Source of the DNA: Bradyrhizobium sp. CCGB12
Lineage (GTDB): Bacteria; Pseudomonadota; Alphaproteobacteria; Rhizobiales; Xanthobacteraceae
DNA: 64,000 nucleotides
Direction of reading: 5' to 3'
Assembly: GCF_024199845.1 (NCBI RefSeq)
Contig: NZ_JANADO010000001.1
Location: 1,302,001-1,366,000 of the forward strand
A program made the translations under genes and the position numbers. Under the pieces are notes generated by a model, which saw nothing but the letters and a program-made list of their open reading frames with translations, did not search any database and was not told the origin of the DNA. Of this stretch, positions 1 to 9,850 are shown in pieces. Numbering within the stretch: position 1 is the stretch's first letter; every line of letters begins with the position of its first letter.

Positions 1-86
1 TCCCTGATGGCGAAGCCGACATCGGTCAGCGCACGGACGCCACCGAATCGCAAGGACACGCCGCGCACTTCGAGACTGGTAGCCAC
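1..86 (-). CDS. ABC transporter ATP-binding protein, N-terminal fragment (window edge)
   Basis: Only the first 28 codons are inside the window. Reading the minus strand from a GTG at 84-86 gives VATSLEVRGVSLRFGGVRAL, the N-terminal beta-strand and A-loop region typical of LivG-type ABC ATPases (the RFGGVRAL stretch precedes Walker A in that family). A good Shine-Dalgarno, GGAGGGA, lies at 95-101. The gene is divergent from the Crp/Fnr-type regulator at 423. The substrate cannot be told from this fragment; a branched-chain amino acid-type system is likeliest from the motif alone. Confidence 0.6.
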   Translation of the reverse strand, partial: MATSLEVRGVSLRFGGVRALTDVGFAIR

Positions 87-422
87 CAAACAAATCCCTC
101 CCGGTGATGGCGCATTCAGTGGCGCTCTTCATCCGTTGTTTTCGGGCGATCCTAGTACGGTCGTCCCGGTGAGGCCATGCCGCCAATGGTCTCGACCGGA
201 CCCGCGCCGCCTTCGTTCCCGTGAGGGATCAAAAGTCGCATCGCCCAAGGTGGCTCTCAATACGGGAAAGCGCTATTTTGAAATGTCTTCGGCCTGACAA
301 TTCGACGACAAAGTTTTTGGGCGGGCGTGGCGGCCATCTTTCGTCGGATGGACCGTGGGGTGATCGTGTTGCAGTGCAGCAGAAGGGCGGAGTGACGAAA
401 CGGTGCGGCTGGCCTCTCCATC
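87..422. other. Intergenic region between divergent ABC transporter and Crp-type genes
   Basis: This 336-base stretch separates two divergent genes and should carry both promoters. Open frames across it are short, have no clear ribosome binding sites and show no family resemblance. I see no convincing FNR/CRP-type palindrome (TTGAT-N4-ATCAA or TGTGA-N6-TCACA) in it. Confidence 0.4.
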
Positions 423-1097
423 ATGATTTCAGAGGATCATCTGAAGCGCATCGCCGCCTGGTCGCGCGAGCTCACGGAAGCCGAGATCGAGGTCGCACGC
501 GGTGGAATCACCGAGCGGTCTTACGGCACCGGCGAGACCGTATTCATGCGTGGTGATACCTTCGACTATTGGGCCGGCATGGTGAGCGGACTCGCCCGGA
601 TGGGCGGGGTGTCGCGCGATGGCAAGGAGACGAGTCTGGCCGGGCTGACGGCAGGGGCCTGGTTCGGCGAAGGCAGCGTACTCAAGAACGAGCCGCGGCG
701 CTATGACGTGGTCGCGTTGCGCGATAGTCGGGTCGCGCTGATGGAACGCAGCGCCTTCATGTGGCTGTTCGAGAACAGCGTCGGCTTCAACCGCTTTCTG
801 GTGCGCCAGCTCAACGAGCGGCTCGGCCAGTTCATCGGCATGCTCGAGGTCAACCGCACGCTGGATGCCACCGCGCGCCTCGCCCGCAGCATCGCCTCGC
901 TGTTCAACCCGATCCTCTATCCCGAATCGACCGCGCATCTGGAGATCACCCAGGAGGAGATCGGCGCGCTCTCCGGCATGTCCCGCCAGAACGCCAACCG
1001 CGCGCTGAACCGGCTGGAGAAGGAGGGGCTGCTGCGGCTCGAATATGGCGGCGTCACCATCCTCGATATCGAGCGGTTGCGCGGTTACGGGGATTAG
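423..1097 (+). CDS. Crp/Fnr family transcriptional regulator
   Basis: 224 residues, the usual length for the family. Residues 20-130 look like the cyclic-nucleotide-binding jelly roll: GAWFGEGSVL at 78-87 followed by RRYDVVAL at 92-99 corresponds to the phosphate-binding cassette region. Residues 130-145 fit the long dimerisation helix. Residues 175-215 form a winged helix-turn-helix, with ITQEEIGALSGMSRQNANRA as recognition unit. There is no N-terminal cysteine cluster, so it is not an FNR-type iron-sulfur sensor. It is divergent from an ABC transporter gene, which it may control (inference). No strong Shine-Dalgarno precedes the ATG. The effector is unknown. Confidence 0.85.
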   Translation: MISEDHLKRIAAWSRELTEAEIEVARGGITERSYGTGETVFMRGDTFDYWAGMVSGLARMGGVSRDGKETSLAGLTAGAWFGEGSVLKNEPRRYDVVALRDSRVALMERSAFMWLFENSVGFNRFLVRQLNERLGQFIGMLEVNRTLDATARLARSIASLFNPILYPESTAHLEITQEEIGALSGMSRQNANRALNRLEKEGLLRLEYGGVTILDIERLRGYGD

Positions 1098-1111
1098 GGC
1101 GTCGACAATCG

Positions 1112-2374
1112 TCACCGCGCATTGGCGGGGGCGTGAACCGGCCAGAGGTCGGCGCGCCAGCGGAGCGCGATCGCCAGCATCGCGATGAAGCCCGCGGCGG
1201 CATAGAGCGAGCCCGTCGCGGAATAGCCGATGATGTCGATCAAGCTGCCGGCCGCAAGCAATCCGAGCGGCAGGCCATAGATCACCATCATGCGGACGCC
1301 CATCACGCGGCCGCGCAGATGTGCGCTCGCCGTTCGCATCAGGATCACCGCCGCCGAGATCATCGACATGCTCTGCGCAATGCCGGCGAGCACGAGGCAG
1401 GCCATCGCCACCGGCATGGTCCTGACCTCGACGAATACCAATAGCATGGCGTACCAGGCCAGCGTCGCGCCGATCAGAAGCCGGGCAATGCGCACCCCGT
1501 TGACGAGGCTGAGCGTGATGGAGCCGATCAATGAGCCGACGGCGAAGCTCGCCGAGAGATAACCGAGGCCGGTCTGGTCGGTCTGGAAGATCTCGCGCGC
1601 GATGTAAGGCAGCAATCCACCAGTGAAGGGAAATGCGGTGAGATTGGCCAGGAAGGCGACGCAGAGCGCCGCGCGCATTCCCGGGCCGTTCCAGGCGTAG
1701 ACGATCCCCTCCTTGAGGTCGCCCAGTAATCGGGAAACGGCGTGGCTGTTCGCCGGAAGATCGCTCGTCGTGACGGTCCTTTTCGGCCGGGTCAGGCAGA
1801 ACATGAGAAGCGCGGCCGCGAGGTAGAGGCAGGCGATCGCCACATAAACGAAGCCGATGCCGAGGAGGGCAAACAGCCCGGCGCCCGTCAATGCGCCGGC
1901 GATGCGGGCGCTGTCCTGGGTCGTGCGCGCAACGCTGATGGCGCCGACCAGTTGTTCGGCCGGCATGATCTCGGCAAGCAATGCGCCCCGGACGCCGAGA
2001 TCGGAGGGACGAATCAGGCCCATGATCGCGACGATGATCATGACGCTCAGCGGCGACAAGTGACCGGTCAGCGCCAGAACCATGATGGTCGACGAGAGCA
2101 CCGTATAGGCAAGACGCATCGCGACCAGCAGGTCGCGATGACCCATACGGTCGCCGATCATGCCGAATATCGGCGCAACCAGGGTCCCGACGAACTGAAG
2201 CGATGCGAGCACGGTAAGCAGCAGCACCGAGCCGGTCTCGACCAGGATGTACCAGCCGAGCACCAGCGTCTCGACCTCGAACGCCCAGGAGGTGAGCAGA
2301 TCGGACGGCCACTGGAAGCGATAATTGCGGATGCGGAATGGCGCGAGCGCCGAAGACCGCGCGACCCCACTCAC
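1112..2374 (-). CDS. MFS transporter (EntS/MFS_3-like exporter)
   Basis: A polytopic membrane protein with about 12 hydrophobic segments. The loop GMIGDRMGHRDLLVAMR after the second segment matches the MFS motif A, and a second copy HLRGRVMGVR lies in the C-terminal half. The overall look is that of the MFS_3 (EntS-like) group, often drug or siderophore exporters. The start is uncertain: GTG at 2374 gives VSGVARSSALAPFRIRNYRF, a normal family N-terminus, whereas an upstream ATG at 2473 would add 33 mostly Arg-rich residues with no ribosome binding site. It converges on the Crp-type gene, 14 bases away. Substrate unknown. Confidence 0.8.
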   Translation of the reverse strand: MSGVARSSALAPFRIRNYRFQWPSDLLTSWAFEVETLVLGWYILVETGSVLLLTVLASLQFVGTLVAPIFGMIGDRMGHRDLLVAMRLAYTVLSSTIMVLALTGHLSPLSVMIIVAIMGLIRPSDLGVRGALLAEIMPAEQLVGAISVARTTQDSARIAGALTGAGLFALLGIGFVYVAIACLYLAAALLMFCLTRPKRTVTTSDLPANSHAVSRLLGDLKEGIVYAWNGPGMRAALCVAFLANLTAFPFTGGLLPYIAREIFQTDQTGLGYLSASFAVGSLIGSITLSLVNGVRIARLLIGATLAWYAMLLVFVEVRTMPVAMACLVLAGIAQSMSMISAAVILMRTASAHLRGRVMGVRMMVIYGLPLGLLAAGSLIDIIGYSATGSLYAAAGFIAMLAIALRWRADLWPVHAPANAR

Positions 2375-2639
2375 GTCGCGATGACGCGTGTCACGGCGAT
2401 TCCTTTGCCTTGTTTCTTCTTCTGCACGAGAACGTAGCGCCGGCGATGCCCGTGTCAATCGAAGCTGCCGCATGCCGCCATGCGCGACGGTTTCAGCGCG
2501 CCGGCCGCGTCACGGGTTTGCGCAGACTCGGGCGTCGAGGTCCCCGGTTGCCTCTTCCCACCCGTGATGCGGTCACATAGTTTTCATCTTGCTGTGGCCC
2601 TAAGGGCCGGCGGGCTCGGGGGAGCGGAGCAATCACAGC

Positions 2640-5600
2640 ATGTGGGTACGTTGGCAGACGTTTGCCGCGCGGCTTCTGGGTCTCCTGATTTTTGTGAGCG
2701 TCCTCGCGTCGCCCTGCCGGGCTGGTCCACAGGACATGCTGACGCTGATGCAGCGCATCACGGCGCTGGCCAAGGAAGGCCGCTACGGCGAGGCGGTCGG
2801 ACTGGCACGAAAGCTCGTCGCCGAGTCCGAGAAGAGTTCGGGCCGCAGTCGCCGCTGACGGCAACCACGCTGTTGGTGCTGGGCCAGGCGCTCCAGGCGC
2901 AGGGCGAGACCAGCGAGGCCGAAACCGTGCTGAGGCGGGCGCTTGCGATTCGTGAAAAGAGCCTCGGGCCCAATCATCCCGATGTCGCCGCCGTGCTCAC
3001 GACGCTCGGCCAGATCGAGCTCGGCCTGAGCCGGCTGAGCGAAGCCGAGCGGGACACGTCACGCGCCATCGCCATCGACGAGAGCGTGCTCGGCCCGGAC
3101 CAACTCACGACGGCGCTGGCGCGCATGCAGCTCGGCAATCTCCGTCACCGCCAGATGAAGGAGACGGAGGCGCTCGACATGTTCAACCGCGCCCTCGTGG
3201 TCCTCAGGAAGTCTCCGGGACAGGCTGACATCATGATCCCGGTGACGCTGAACAACATCGCGGAGGTCAACCGCGCGCAAGGCCGGTTGCACGAGGCCGA
3301 AGCGAACTTCGTCGAAGCGCTCGCGCTTCAGGAGAAGCGGCACGGCCCGGACAGCATCTATTTGTCTGCGACGCTCAACAATCTCGGCGAGCTCCGGCGC
3401 GCGCAGGGGCGGCTTCAGGACGCCGAGCAACTGGCCCGCCGGGCCATGGCCATCAGGGAAAAGTCACTCGGGCCCGATCATCCCGACGTCGCTGCGAGCC
3501 TCAACAATCTCGCCTTGGTTTTTTCGCGCGAGGGGCGGGACGCCGAGGCCGAGGGGCTGCTCACACGGGCGCTCGCAATTCAGGAAAAGACCTTCGGAGC
3601 GGCGCATCCGAACGTGGCGACGGCTCTGAACAACCTCGCGGAGGCCTGGACCCATCTCAATCGCAAGCAGGAGGCCGAGCAGCTGTTCCGCAAATCGCTC
3701 GCCATTCGCGAGAAGGCCCTCGGCCCTGTTCATCTCGACGTTGCGATCGCTCTCGACAATCTGGTGACGCTGATGGGCGACGGCGATCGCTACGCCGAGG
3801 CTGAACCGTTCGCTCGCCGGTCGCTCGCCATACGCGAAGCCGCGCTCGGCAATTCTCATCCGCTGGTCGCGAGCAGCCTCAACAATTTGGCCGTCGTTCT
3901 GGACAGCACCGGCCGCGCGCAGGAGGCCGAGCCGCTGCTGAAGCGCGCGCTGAATATCCGCCTGCGTGCTCTCGGCGAGCAGCATCCGGACGTGGCCAAC
4001 AGCTTCGCCAATCTCGGCGCCCATTTTCTCGATTTGAAGGATTCGCAGCAGGCACGCGACGCGTTCGCGCGCGCGGTGGCTATTCAGAACGGACGCCGTG
4101 CCGCGGAGTTCGGCGAGGAGAGCCGCAGCGACCTTAGGGCTCGTGAAGACACCAATCCATATCCAGGATTGATCGTTGCCGCCTACAATCTCGCGAATGC
4201 CGCCAGTGGCGAGCAGAGGAGCGCATTGCGGTCGCAGGCATTCGAGGCGGCGCAGTGGATCGGTGACGAGCAGGCCGCGCGCGCGATCGCCGGGATGTCG
4301 GCCCGAGTCGCGGATGGCCGCGGGGATCTCGCGGTCCGCGTCCGCGAGCGGCAGGATCTCGGTGCACAAGCGGTGGCTACCGACAAGATGCTGGTGGCGG
4401 CGATCTCGCAAGCCAACGGCGCGCGCAATGCGGCTGCGGCGCAGGCGCTTCGCGTCCGTGCCTCGGCCATCGCAGGCCAGATCAGGGAATTGGATCGCAC
4501 GATCGCCGCCCAGTTTCCGGACTATGCGGCGCTGGTGACCAAGACGCCGATCACGATCGAGGACGTCCAGAAGCAGCTTCGTCCCAATGAGGCGATGTTG
4601 CTGTTCACGACGACGTCGCGTGCCACCTTTGTCTGGACGGTGACCCGCGCGGATGTGCGTTGGCATGCGGCCGACCTCGGCGAGAGCCAGCTCAACGAGG
4701 CCATCGGCGCCCTGCGCTGCGGTCTCGACGCGGAGGCATGGCTGGACAAGGCTTCCACATGCCCCCAGAGGCTCGGTCGCAAGACTCCGCTGGGCGCGGA
4801 CGAGCCGTTGCCGTTCGATCAGGAGCGCGCCTTTGCACTTTACCAGGCTCTGCTCGGTCCGATCGCGCGCGACATCGATGGCAAGGAGCTGATCCTGGTG
4901 CCGTCAGGCCCCCTGGCGACGCTGCCTTTCCAGGTCCTGCTGACGGACAAGCCCGTGGCAGGTGGAGATCTCGCGAAGACGTCCTGGCTGGTCAAGCGAT
5001 TTGCGACTACCGTCTTGCCCTCCGTCTCCAGCCTCAAGGCGCTACGCCAGGTCGCGCGCAGGAGCGCGGCGTCGAAACCGTTTCTCGGCGTCGGCAATCC
5101 GACGCTCGATGGCGATGGCCGCGGCGAGATCGCAATCGCACGCGCCAAGCTGGCGCGCCAGATCCAAACCTGCGCCGCTATCCCGACGCAGGCGACCCAG
5201 GTCGCGCAAAGAAGCTTGCGTGCCGTCGACGCGCTGTCGGGCGGCACGGCGGACATTGTGCAGCTCAGGCGCCAGATGCCGTTGCCGGAAACCGCGCTCG
5301 AATTGTGTGCGGTGGCCAATACCTTCGCGCCCGCCAAGGGCGATGTGGTCCTCGCCAACGATGCCTCCGAGACCAGGATGAAGACGCTCAGCCAGAGCGG
5401 CGATCTCGCGAAATATCGCATCCTGCATTTCGCGACACATGGGGCGCTTGCGGGGCAGGTGCGTGGCTCGATCGAGCCCGGGCTGATCCTCAGCCCGCCC
5501 GCGACTGCGACGCCCACCGATGACGGCTATCTCTCGTCGTCGGAGATATCCGGTCTCAGGCTCTACGCCGACTGGGTGATCCTGTCGGCATGCAACACGG

Positions 5601-5878
5601 CCGGCGGTCAGGCGGCGAATTCCGAAGCCTTCTCGGGCCTTGCGCGGGCCTTCTTCTATGCGGGCACGCGCGCGCTGCTAGTGTCGCACTGGGCGGTCAA
5701 CTCCGACGCCGCGGTCGTCATCACCACCGGCACGATCGATGCCCTCAATGCACATCCGGATATCGGCCGCGCCGAGGCGCTGCGCCGCTCGATCTCGGCC
5801 CTGATTGCGAAGGGCGGTGCGAATGCGCAGCCCGGCATCTGGGCGCCGTTTGTGCTCGTGGGCAATGCCGCGATGTAG
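2640..5878 (+). CDS. TPR-CHAT caspase-like protein, interrupted by an apparent -1 frameshift near 2835
   Basis: The N-terminus starts at ATG 2640 with GGAG at 2626-2629 and a signal peptide (MWVRWQTFAARLLGLLIFVS, likely cleavage after CRA). That frame stops at 2856-2858. The rest of the protein continues in another frame from about 2837 (TTC GGG CCG CAG), giving FGPQSPLTATTLLVLGQ and then about nine 42-residue TPRs of the kinesin-light-chain/NPHP3 type (2870-4130). A C-terminal CHAT domain follows: catalytic His in HFATHG (His codon 5438-5440) and Cys in LSACNTAG (Cys codon 5591-5593). A single missing base, e.g. AAGGAGTTC to AAGAGTTC, explains the break. It could be a sequencing error, a real pseudogene, or a functional gene using a downstream start without the signal peptide. 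CHAT proteins are separase/caspase-fold proteases; the target here is unknown. Confidence 0.75.
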
Positions 5879-5890
5879 CGGCCCTGCGGA

Positions 5891-6727
5891 TCAGCGCGCC
5901 GCTGGCTTCCGCTCTGCCAGCGCCGTGGCCATTGCCGAGATCAACGGACGCATGAAATAGGCGTCTTCCGCCGGCGAGACATCCGTGCGCAGGCCGTGCG
6001 CGGCGAGTTCGCCGGAGACCGCCGGACCGACCGAGGCGATCAGCGTCCGCTCGAGGCCGGCGCGAAGCCGCGCCTCGCTGCCATGCGCCTTGGCGGCCTC
6101 GATCAGGCGGCGGACCTGGCCGAGATTGGTCAGCGCGATGGAATCGATCCGCCCTTCGGCCATGTCGTCGATCGCAGTGACGATGTTGGCATCCGCTGCC
6201 TTGGAATCGTAGACATAGGGCAGCACGGCATCGACCTCGGCGCCTTGCGCGGCGAGCGCGCCGGTTAGCACGCTGTGGTCCTTGTCCGGATAGAGCTGGA
6301 GGCCGAGACGACGTGCCTTCAGGTCGAGCTTGCCCAGCATCTCGATCACGCCCTCGGTGGTCGGCTTCTCCGTGGTCTGCTGCGCCTCGAGGCCGATTTC
6401 GCGCAGTGCTTTGCCGGGCTTCGGACCGCGGGTGAATTTGCGCGCTCCGGCGAGCGCTGCGACGAGAGCCTGGTCGAGCCCGCGGGCGCGCGCGAGCTTC
6501 ATGATCCGCCGCAGGCCTTCGCCGGTCATCAGCACGAGGTCGTCGAACGGCTTGTCGATGGCGCGGCGGATCCAGGCCTCGACCGGGGCGGGGTCCGGCG
6601 CATCCTGGATGGTGAACATCGGGCACTGCACGACCTCGGCGCCTTGCTCGGCCAGAAGCTTGGAAAACTGCGCCTCCTCGCGTGTTTCCAGGATCAGGAT
6701 GCGGGTGCCGTTCAAGCGGTCGGCCAT
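5891..6727 (-). CDS. Uroporphyrinogen-III synthase (HemD) family protein
   Basis: 278 residues starting at ATG 6727 with GGAGCG just upstream. It has the two alternating alpha/beta domains of HemD: an N-terminal TRILILETREEAQFSKLLAEQG, a central DDLVLMTGEGLRRIMKLA (equivalent to the D-x-VIFTS-x-NAV segment), and C-terminal IDSIALTNLGQVRRLIEAA and LIASVGPAVSGELAAHGL. HemD cyclises hydroxymethylbilane to uroporphyrinogen III. HemD is poorly conserved and this copy sits apart from other haem genes, so it may be a paralogue rather than the housekeeping enzyme. It converges on the TPR-CHAT gene. Confidence 0.65.
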   Translation of the reverse strand: MADRLNGTRILILETREEAQFSKLLAEQGAEVVQCPMFTIQDAPDPAPVEAWIRRAIDKPFDDLVLMTGEGLRRIMKLARARGLDQALVAALAGARKFTRGPKPGKALREIGLEAQQTTEKPTTEGVIEMLGKLDLKARRLGLQLYPDKDHSVLTGALAAQGAEVDAVLPYVYDSKAADANIVTAIDDMAEGRIDSIALTNLGQVRRLIEAAKAHGSEARLRAGLERTLIASVGPAVSGELAAHGLRTDVSPAEDAYFMRPLISAMATALAERKPAAR

Positions 6728-6882
6728 GGGTGCGCTCCGTTCAAATTCGCAATGGTACGTTCATCCTGACTCCGCGTGCGGGATTGGCGCAAGAGCGGGG
6801 TCGGTGATAGAGCAGGGCGCAAATCGCTGGACTCCGCAGCCTCTGCCCAAACCTTCATCAAGAGCCAAGCCTGTTCATCAAC

Positions 6883-7746
6883 ATGCCAGATCATCAATAT
6901 GTCCTGACCCTGTCCTGTCCGGATCGCCCCGGCATCGTTTCGGCGGTGTCGACTTTCCTCGCCCACAACGGACAGAACATTCTCGACGCCCAGCAGTTCG
7001 ACGACGTCGAGACCAAGAAGTTCTTCATGCGGGTGGTGTTCACCGCGGCCGATCTCGCCGTGGAACTGTCGGCGCTCCAGACCGGCTTTGCCGCGATCGC
7101 CGAGCGTTTCGGCATGGAGTGGCAGATGCGCGACCGCGCTGCGCATCGCAAGGTCATGCTGCTCGTGTCGAAGTCCGACCACTGCCTGGTCGACATCCTC
7201 TATCGCTGGCGTACCGGCGAATTGCCGATGATCCCGACCGCAATCGTCTCCAACCATCCGCGCGAGGTCTATGCCGGGCTCGATTTCGGCGGCATTCCGT
7301 TCCATCATCTGCCTGTGACCAAGGAGACCAAGCGCGAGCAGGAGGGCCAGATCATGGATCTCGTCGGAAGTACGAAGACCGATCTCGTGGTGCTCGCCCG
7401 CTACATGCAGATCCTGTCCGACGATCTCTCGGCAAAGCTGTCGGGGCGCTGCATCAACATTCACCACTCGTTCCTGCCGGGCTTCAAGGGCGCAAAGCCC
7501 TATCACCAAGCCCATGAGCGCGGCGTCAAGCTGATCGGCGCCACTGCGCATTACGTCACGCGCGATCTCGACGAGGGCCCGATCATCGACCAGGATGTCG
7601 AACGCATCAGCCATCGTGATACGCCGGAGGATCTGGTCCGCAAGGGCCGCGACATCGAGCGCCGCGTGCTTGCCCGCGCGATCCGCTACCATCTCGACGA
7701 CCGCGTGATCCTCAACGGCCGCAAGACCGTGGTGTTCGTGGATTAG
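6883..7746 (+). CDS. purU: Formyltetrahydrofolate deformylase
   Basis: 287 residues, normal length. Residues 5-85 form an ACT domain ([20 protein letters not shown]). The rest is the formyltransferase fold with the catalytic Asn192, His194 and Asp230 in [20 protein letters not shown] and [10 protein letters not shown]. PurU hydrolyses 10-formyl-THF to THF and formate, balancing the one-carbon pool and feeding formate to PurT or formate dehydrogenase. This is compatible with the one-carbon and methionine-cycle genes further right, but it is monocistronic here. Confidence 0.95.
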   Translation: MPDHQYVLTLSCPDRPGIVSAVSTFLAHNGQNILDAQQFDDVETKKFFMRVVFTAADLAVELSALQTGFAAIAERFGMEWQMRDRAAHRKVMLLVSKSDHCLVDILYRWRTGELPMIPTAIVSNHPREVYAGLDFGGIPFHHLPVTKETKREQEGQIMDLVGSTKTDLVVLARYMQILSDDLSAKLSGRCINIHHSFLPGFKGAKPYHQAHERGVKLIGATAHYVTRDLDEGPIIDQDVERISHRDTPEDLVRKGRDIERRVLARAIRYHLDDRVILNGRKTVVFVD

Positions 7747-7814
7747 CGAATGGGGAGTGGCGAATAGCGAATGGAAAGGGAGGCGATATTCGCCACTCCC
7801 TATTCGCCATTCGC
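7747..7814. repeat. Intergenic inverted repeat between convergent genes
   Basis: Directly after the purU stop, variants of GCGAATGG and GGAGTGGCGAAT on the left pair with ATTCGCCACTCC and CTATTCGCCATTCGC on the right. The stretch fills the gap between two convergent genes and could act as a bidirectional terminator, although there is no T-run. It looks like a dispersed intergenic repeat family. Confidence 0.6.
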
Positions 7815-7818
7815 CCCC

Positions 7819-8103
7819 TCAACGCACCGCGCCGGCCGACGTGGACCCCGTCGCCCCCTTCTGCGCCTGCTCTTCCTTTTCGCGATCCGCCGCCGGCAGC
7901 AGCCGCTTGCGTTCGCGCTCCTTCATGTAGGCGTCGTATTGCGGCGTGCCCGGCCGCGGCGGGGCATCGGCAGGCAGGCCGCCAGCCCATTGCGGGACGT
8001 AATCGCCCACGCCAGCCGAGAGCCTTTCGTTGACGGTGCCGCAACCGGCCAGTCCAGCAGCGAGCGCAACGAGGGCGAGAGCGGAGCGGAATGGCTTGGG
8101 CAT
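7819..8103 (-). CDS. Small lipoprotein of unknown function
   Basis: 94 residues from ATG 8103. The N-terminus MPKPFRSALALVALAAGLAG ends in a lipobox (LAGC, modified Cys at about residue 21). The mature part is Pro/Lys/Glu-rich and short (VGDYVPQWAGGLPADAPPRP, then a charged KERERKR segment). A longer frame exists upstream, but the lipobox position decides the start. Probably anchored in the outer or inner membrane; no function can be assigned. Confidence 0.7.
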   Translation of the reverse strand: MPKPFRSALALVALAAGLAGCGTVNERLSAGVGDYVPQWAGGLPADAPPRPGTPQYDAYMKERERKRLLPAADREKEEQAQKGATGSTSAGAVR

Positions 8104-8630
8104 TATGCGGCGCGCGGGTTCGGTCGTTGGGACGCCAGATCGGCCTGGCGCGAGGAGAGTAGCCTTCAACAAGGTAAAATAGACTTATTCGAGGTAGGTA
8201 ATTTCTTACCGGGTCTTGGCCGGCAATTGCTCGCCGATGTCCGAATTCTGCAAAAGAAAGACGAAATCCTCCATCCACGCAGACCGTCGCTTTCCTAGAC
8301 TTAGGCGGCAGGCTCGCGACAAATTGGCTTGGCTGGCGCTTGGGCTTTTTCGTTGACAGGTCCATTTTATTTGTACAATCGTACAAATGGAAGCGGCTGC
8401 GATCGGGATGCGCGGGGGTTACTCCGACGTGACCGCAAAGCCGCCCCCACCGTCGGCAATCGGAACGCTCGGCTTGCGCGGAAGAGTCGCCAAACGTCCG
8501 ATTGACAAGGTGGGCGCGAAAGACGCCATGTGACGCGCGATATCACGCGCGCATGAGCTAAGGTTAGGGCAAGGACCGGGCACTCGGTCCAGCGCACAAG
8601 AATCAGGAATTGTAAGGGGAGGGACCTCTG
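8104..8630. other. Long intergenic region upstream of the liv-type operon
   Basis: A 527-base gap between the lipoprotein gene and the divergent ABC transporter operon. Roughly 8160-8390 is visibly richer in A/T than its surroundings and holds a promoter-like TTGACA and a perfect palindrome (separate entry). A 48-codon frame at 8387-8533 begins inside the palindrome, and a minus-strand open frame runs through 8365. Neither has a recognisable product, so I do not call them genes. Confidence 0.4.
8353..8388 (+). promoter_or_regulatory. Putative promoter overlapping a perfect palindromic operator
   Basis: TTGACA at 8353-8358 is followed after 15 bases by TACAAT at 8374-8379, a sigma-70-like pair with short spacing. 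The second box lies within the perfect inverted repeat ATTTGTAC-N4-GTACAAAT at 8369-8388. An 8+4+8 palindrome placed over a -10 box is what a TetR- or GntR-type repressor operator would look like. It lies about 240 bases upstream of the liv-type operon start. The orientation of the promoter and the regulator are not known. Confidence 0.45.
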
Positions 8631-9818
8631 ATGTTCGAACGCAAACTTTCGCATAAGCTTAACTGGACTGCCGCCGTCGCGGCCGTCGCGGGCCTCGCCG
8701 CCGTCGCGCCCGCGAAGGCCCAGGACAGCGTCAAGATCGGCCTGATCCTGCCGATGACCGGCGGCCAGGCCTCGACCGGCAAGCAGATCGAGAACGCGAT
8801 CAAGCTCTACATGCAGCAGAAGGGCGACACCGTCGCCGGCAAGAAGATCGAGGTCATCCTCAAGGACGACGCTGCGATCCCCGACAAGACCAAGACGGCT
8901 GCGCAGGAGCTGATCGTCAACGACAAGGTCAATTTCATCGCCGGCTTCGGCGTGACGCCCGCCGCACTCGCGGCCGCGCCGCTCGCAACGCAGGCCAAGA
9001 TTCCGGAAGTGGTCATGGCGGCCGGCACCTCCATCATCACCGAGCGTTCGCCCTATATCGTGCGCACCAGCTTCACGCTGGCGCAGTCCTCGACCATCAT
9101 CGGCGACTGGGCGGTCAAGAACGGCATCAAGAAGGTGGCGACGCTGACCTCGGACTATGCGCCGGGCAATGACGCGCTGAACTTCTTCAAGCAGCATTTC
9201 ACCGCCGGCGGCGGCGAGGTGGTCGAAGAGGTCAAGACGCCGCTCGCCAATCCCGACTTCGCGCCGTTCCTCCAGCGCATGAAGGACGCCAAGCCCGACG
9301 CGATCTTCGTGTTCGTGCCGGCCGGCCAGGGCGGCAACTTCATGAAGCAGTATGCCGAGCGCGGCCTCGACAAGGCCGGCATCAAGGTGATCGGACCCGG
9401 CGACGTCACGGATGACGACCTGCTCAACAACATGGGCGATGCCGTGCTCGGCACCGTCACCGCGCATCTCTACTCCGCGGCGCATCCCTCGCAGATGAAC
9501 AAGGACTTCGTCGCGGCCTACAAGAAGGCGTTCGGCAACCGTCCGGGCTTCATGGCCGTGAGCGGCTATGACGGCATCCACCTGATCTATGAGGCGCTGA
9601 AGAAGACCAATGGCGACACCAACGGCGACAAGCTGATCGAAGCCATGAAGGGCCAGAAGTGGGAAAGCCCGCGCGGCCCGATCTCGATCGACCCCGAGAC
9701 CCGCGACATCGTGCAGAACATCTACATCCGCAAGGTCGAGAAGGTCGACGGCGAGCTCTACAATGTCGAGTTCGCGACCTTCGAGGCCGTCAAGGATCTC
9801 GGCAAGACCAAGAAGTGA
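8631..9818 (+). CDS. Branched-chain amino acid-type ABC transporter substrate-binding protein
   Basis: 395 residues with GGGGAGGG just upstream. Residues 1-28 are a signal peptide ending in PAKAQD, so the protein is periplasmic. The mature part starts VKIGLILPMTGGQASTGKQI, the hallmark of type I periplasmic Leu/Ile/Val-binding proteins (Peripla_BP_6). It is the first gene of a five-gene transporter set (binding protein, two permeases, two ATPases). The binding-protein fold is used in rhizobia for many substrates, including aromatic acids and amides, so leucine specificity should not be assumed. Confidence 0.9.
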   Translation: MFERKLSHKLNWTAAVAAVAGLAAVAPAKAQDSVKIGLILPMTGGQASTGKQIENAIKLYMQQKGDTVAGKKIEVILKDDAAIPDKTKTAAQELIVNDKVNFIAGFGVTPAALAAAPLATQAKIPEVVMAAGTSIITERSPYIVRTSFTLAQSSTIIGDWAVKNGIKKVATLTSDYAPGNDALNFFKQHFTAGGGEVVEEVKTPLANPDFAPFLQRMKDAKPDAIFVFVPAGQGGNFMKQYAERGLDKAGIKVIGPGDVTDDDLLNNMGDAVLGTVTAHLYSAAHPSQMNKDFVAAYKKAFGNRPGFMAVSGYDGIHLIYEALKKTNGDTNGDKLIEAMKGQKWESPRGPISIDPETRDIVQNIYIRKVEKVDGELYNVEFATFEAVKDLGKTKK

Positions 9819-9850
9819 CGCGCGAAAGCGCGTCATCCCGGGCTCTCCTC

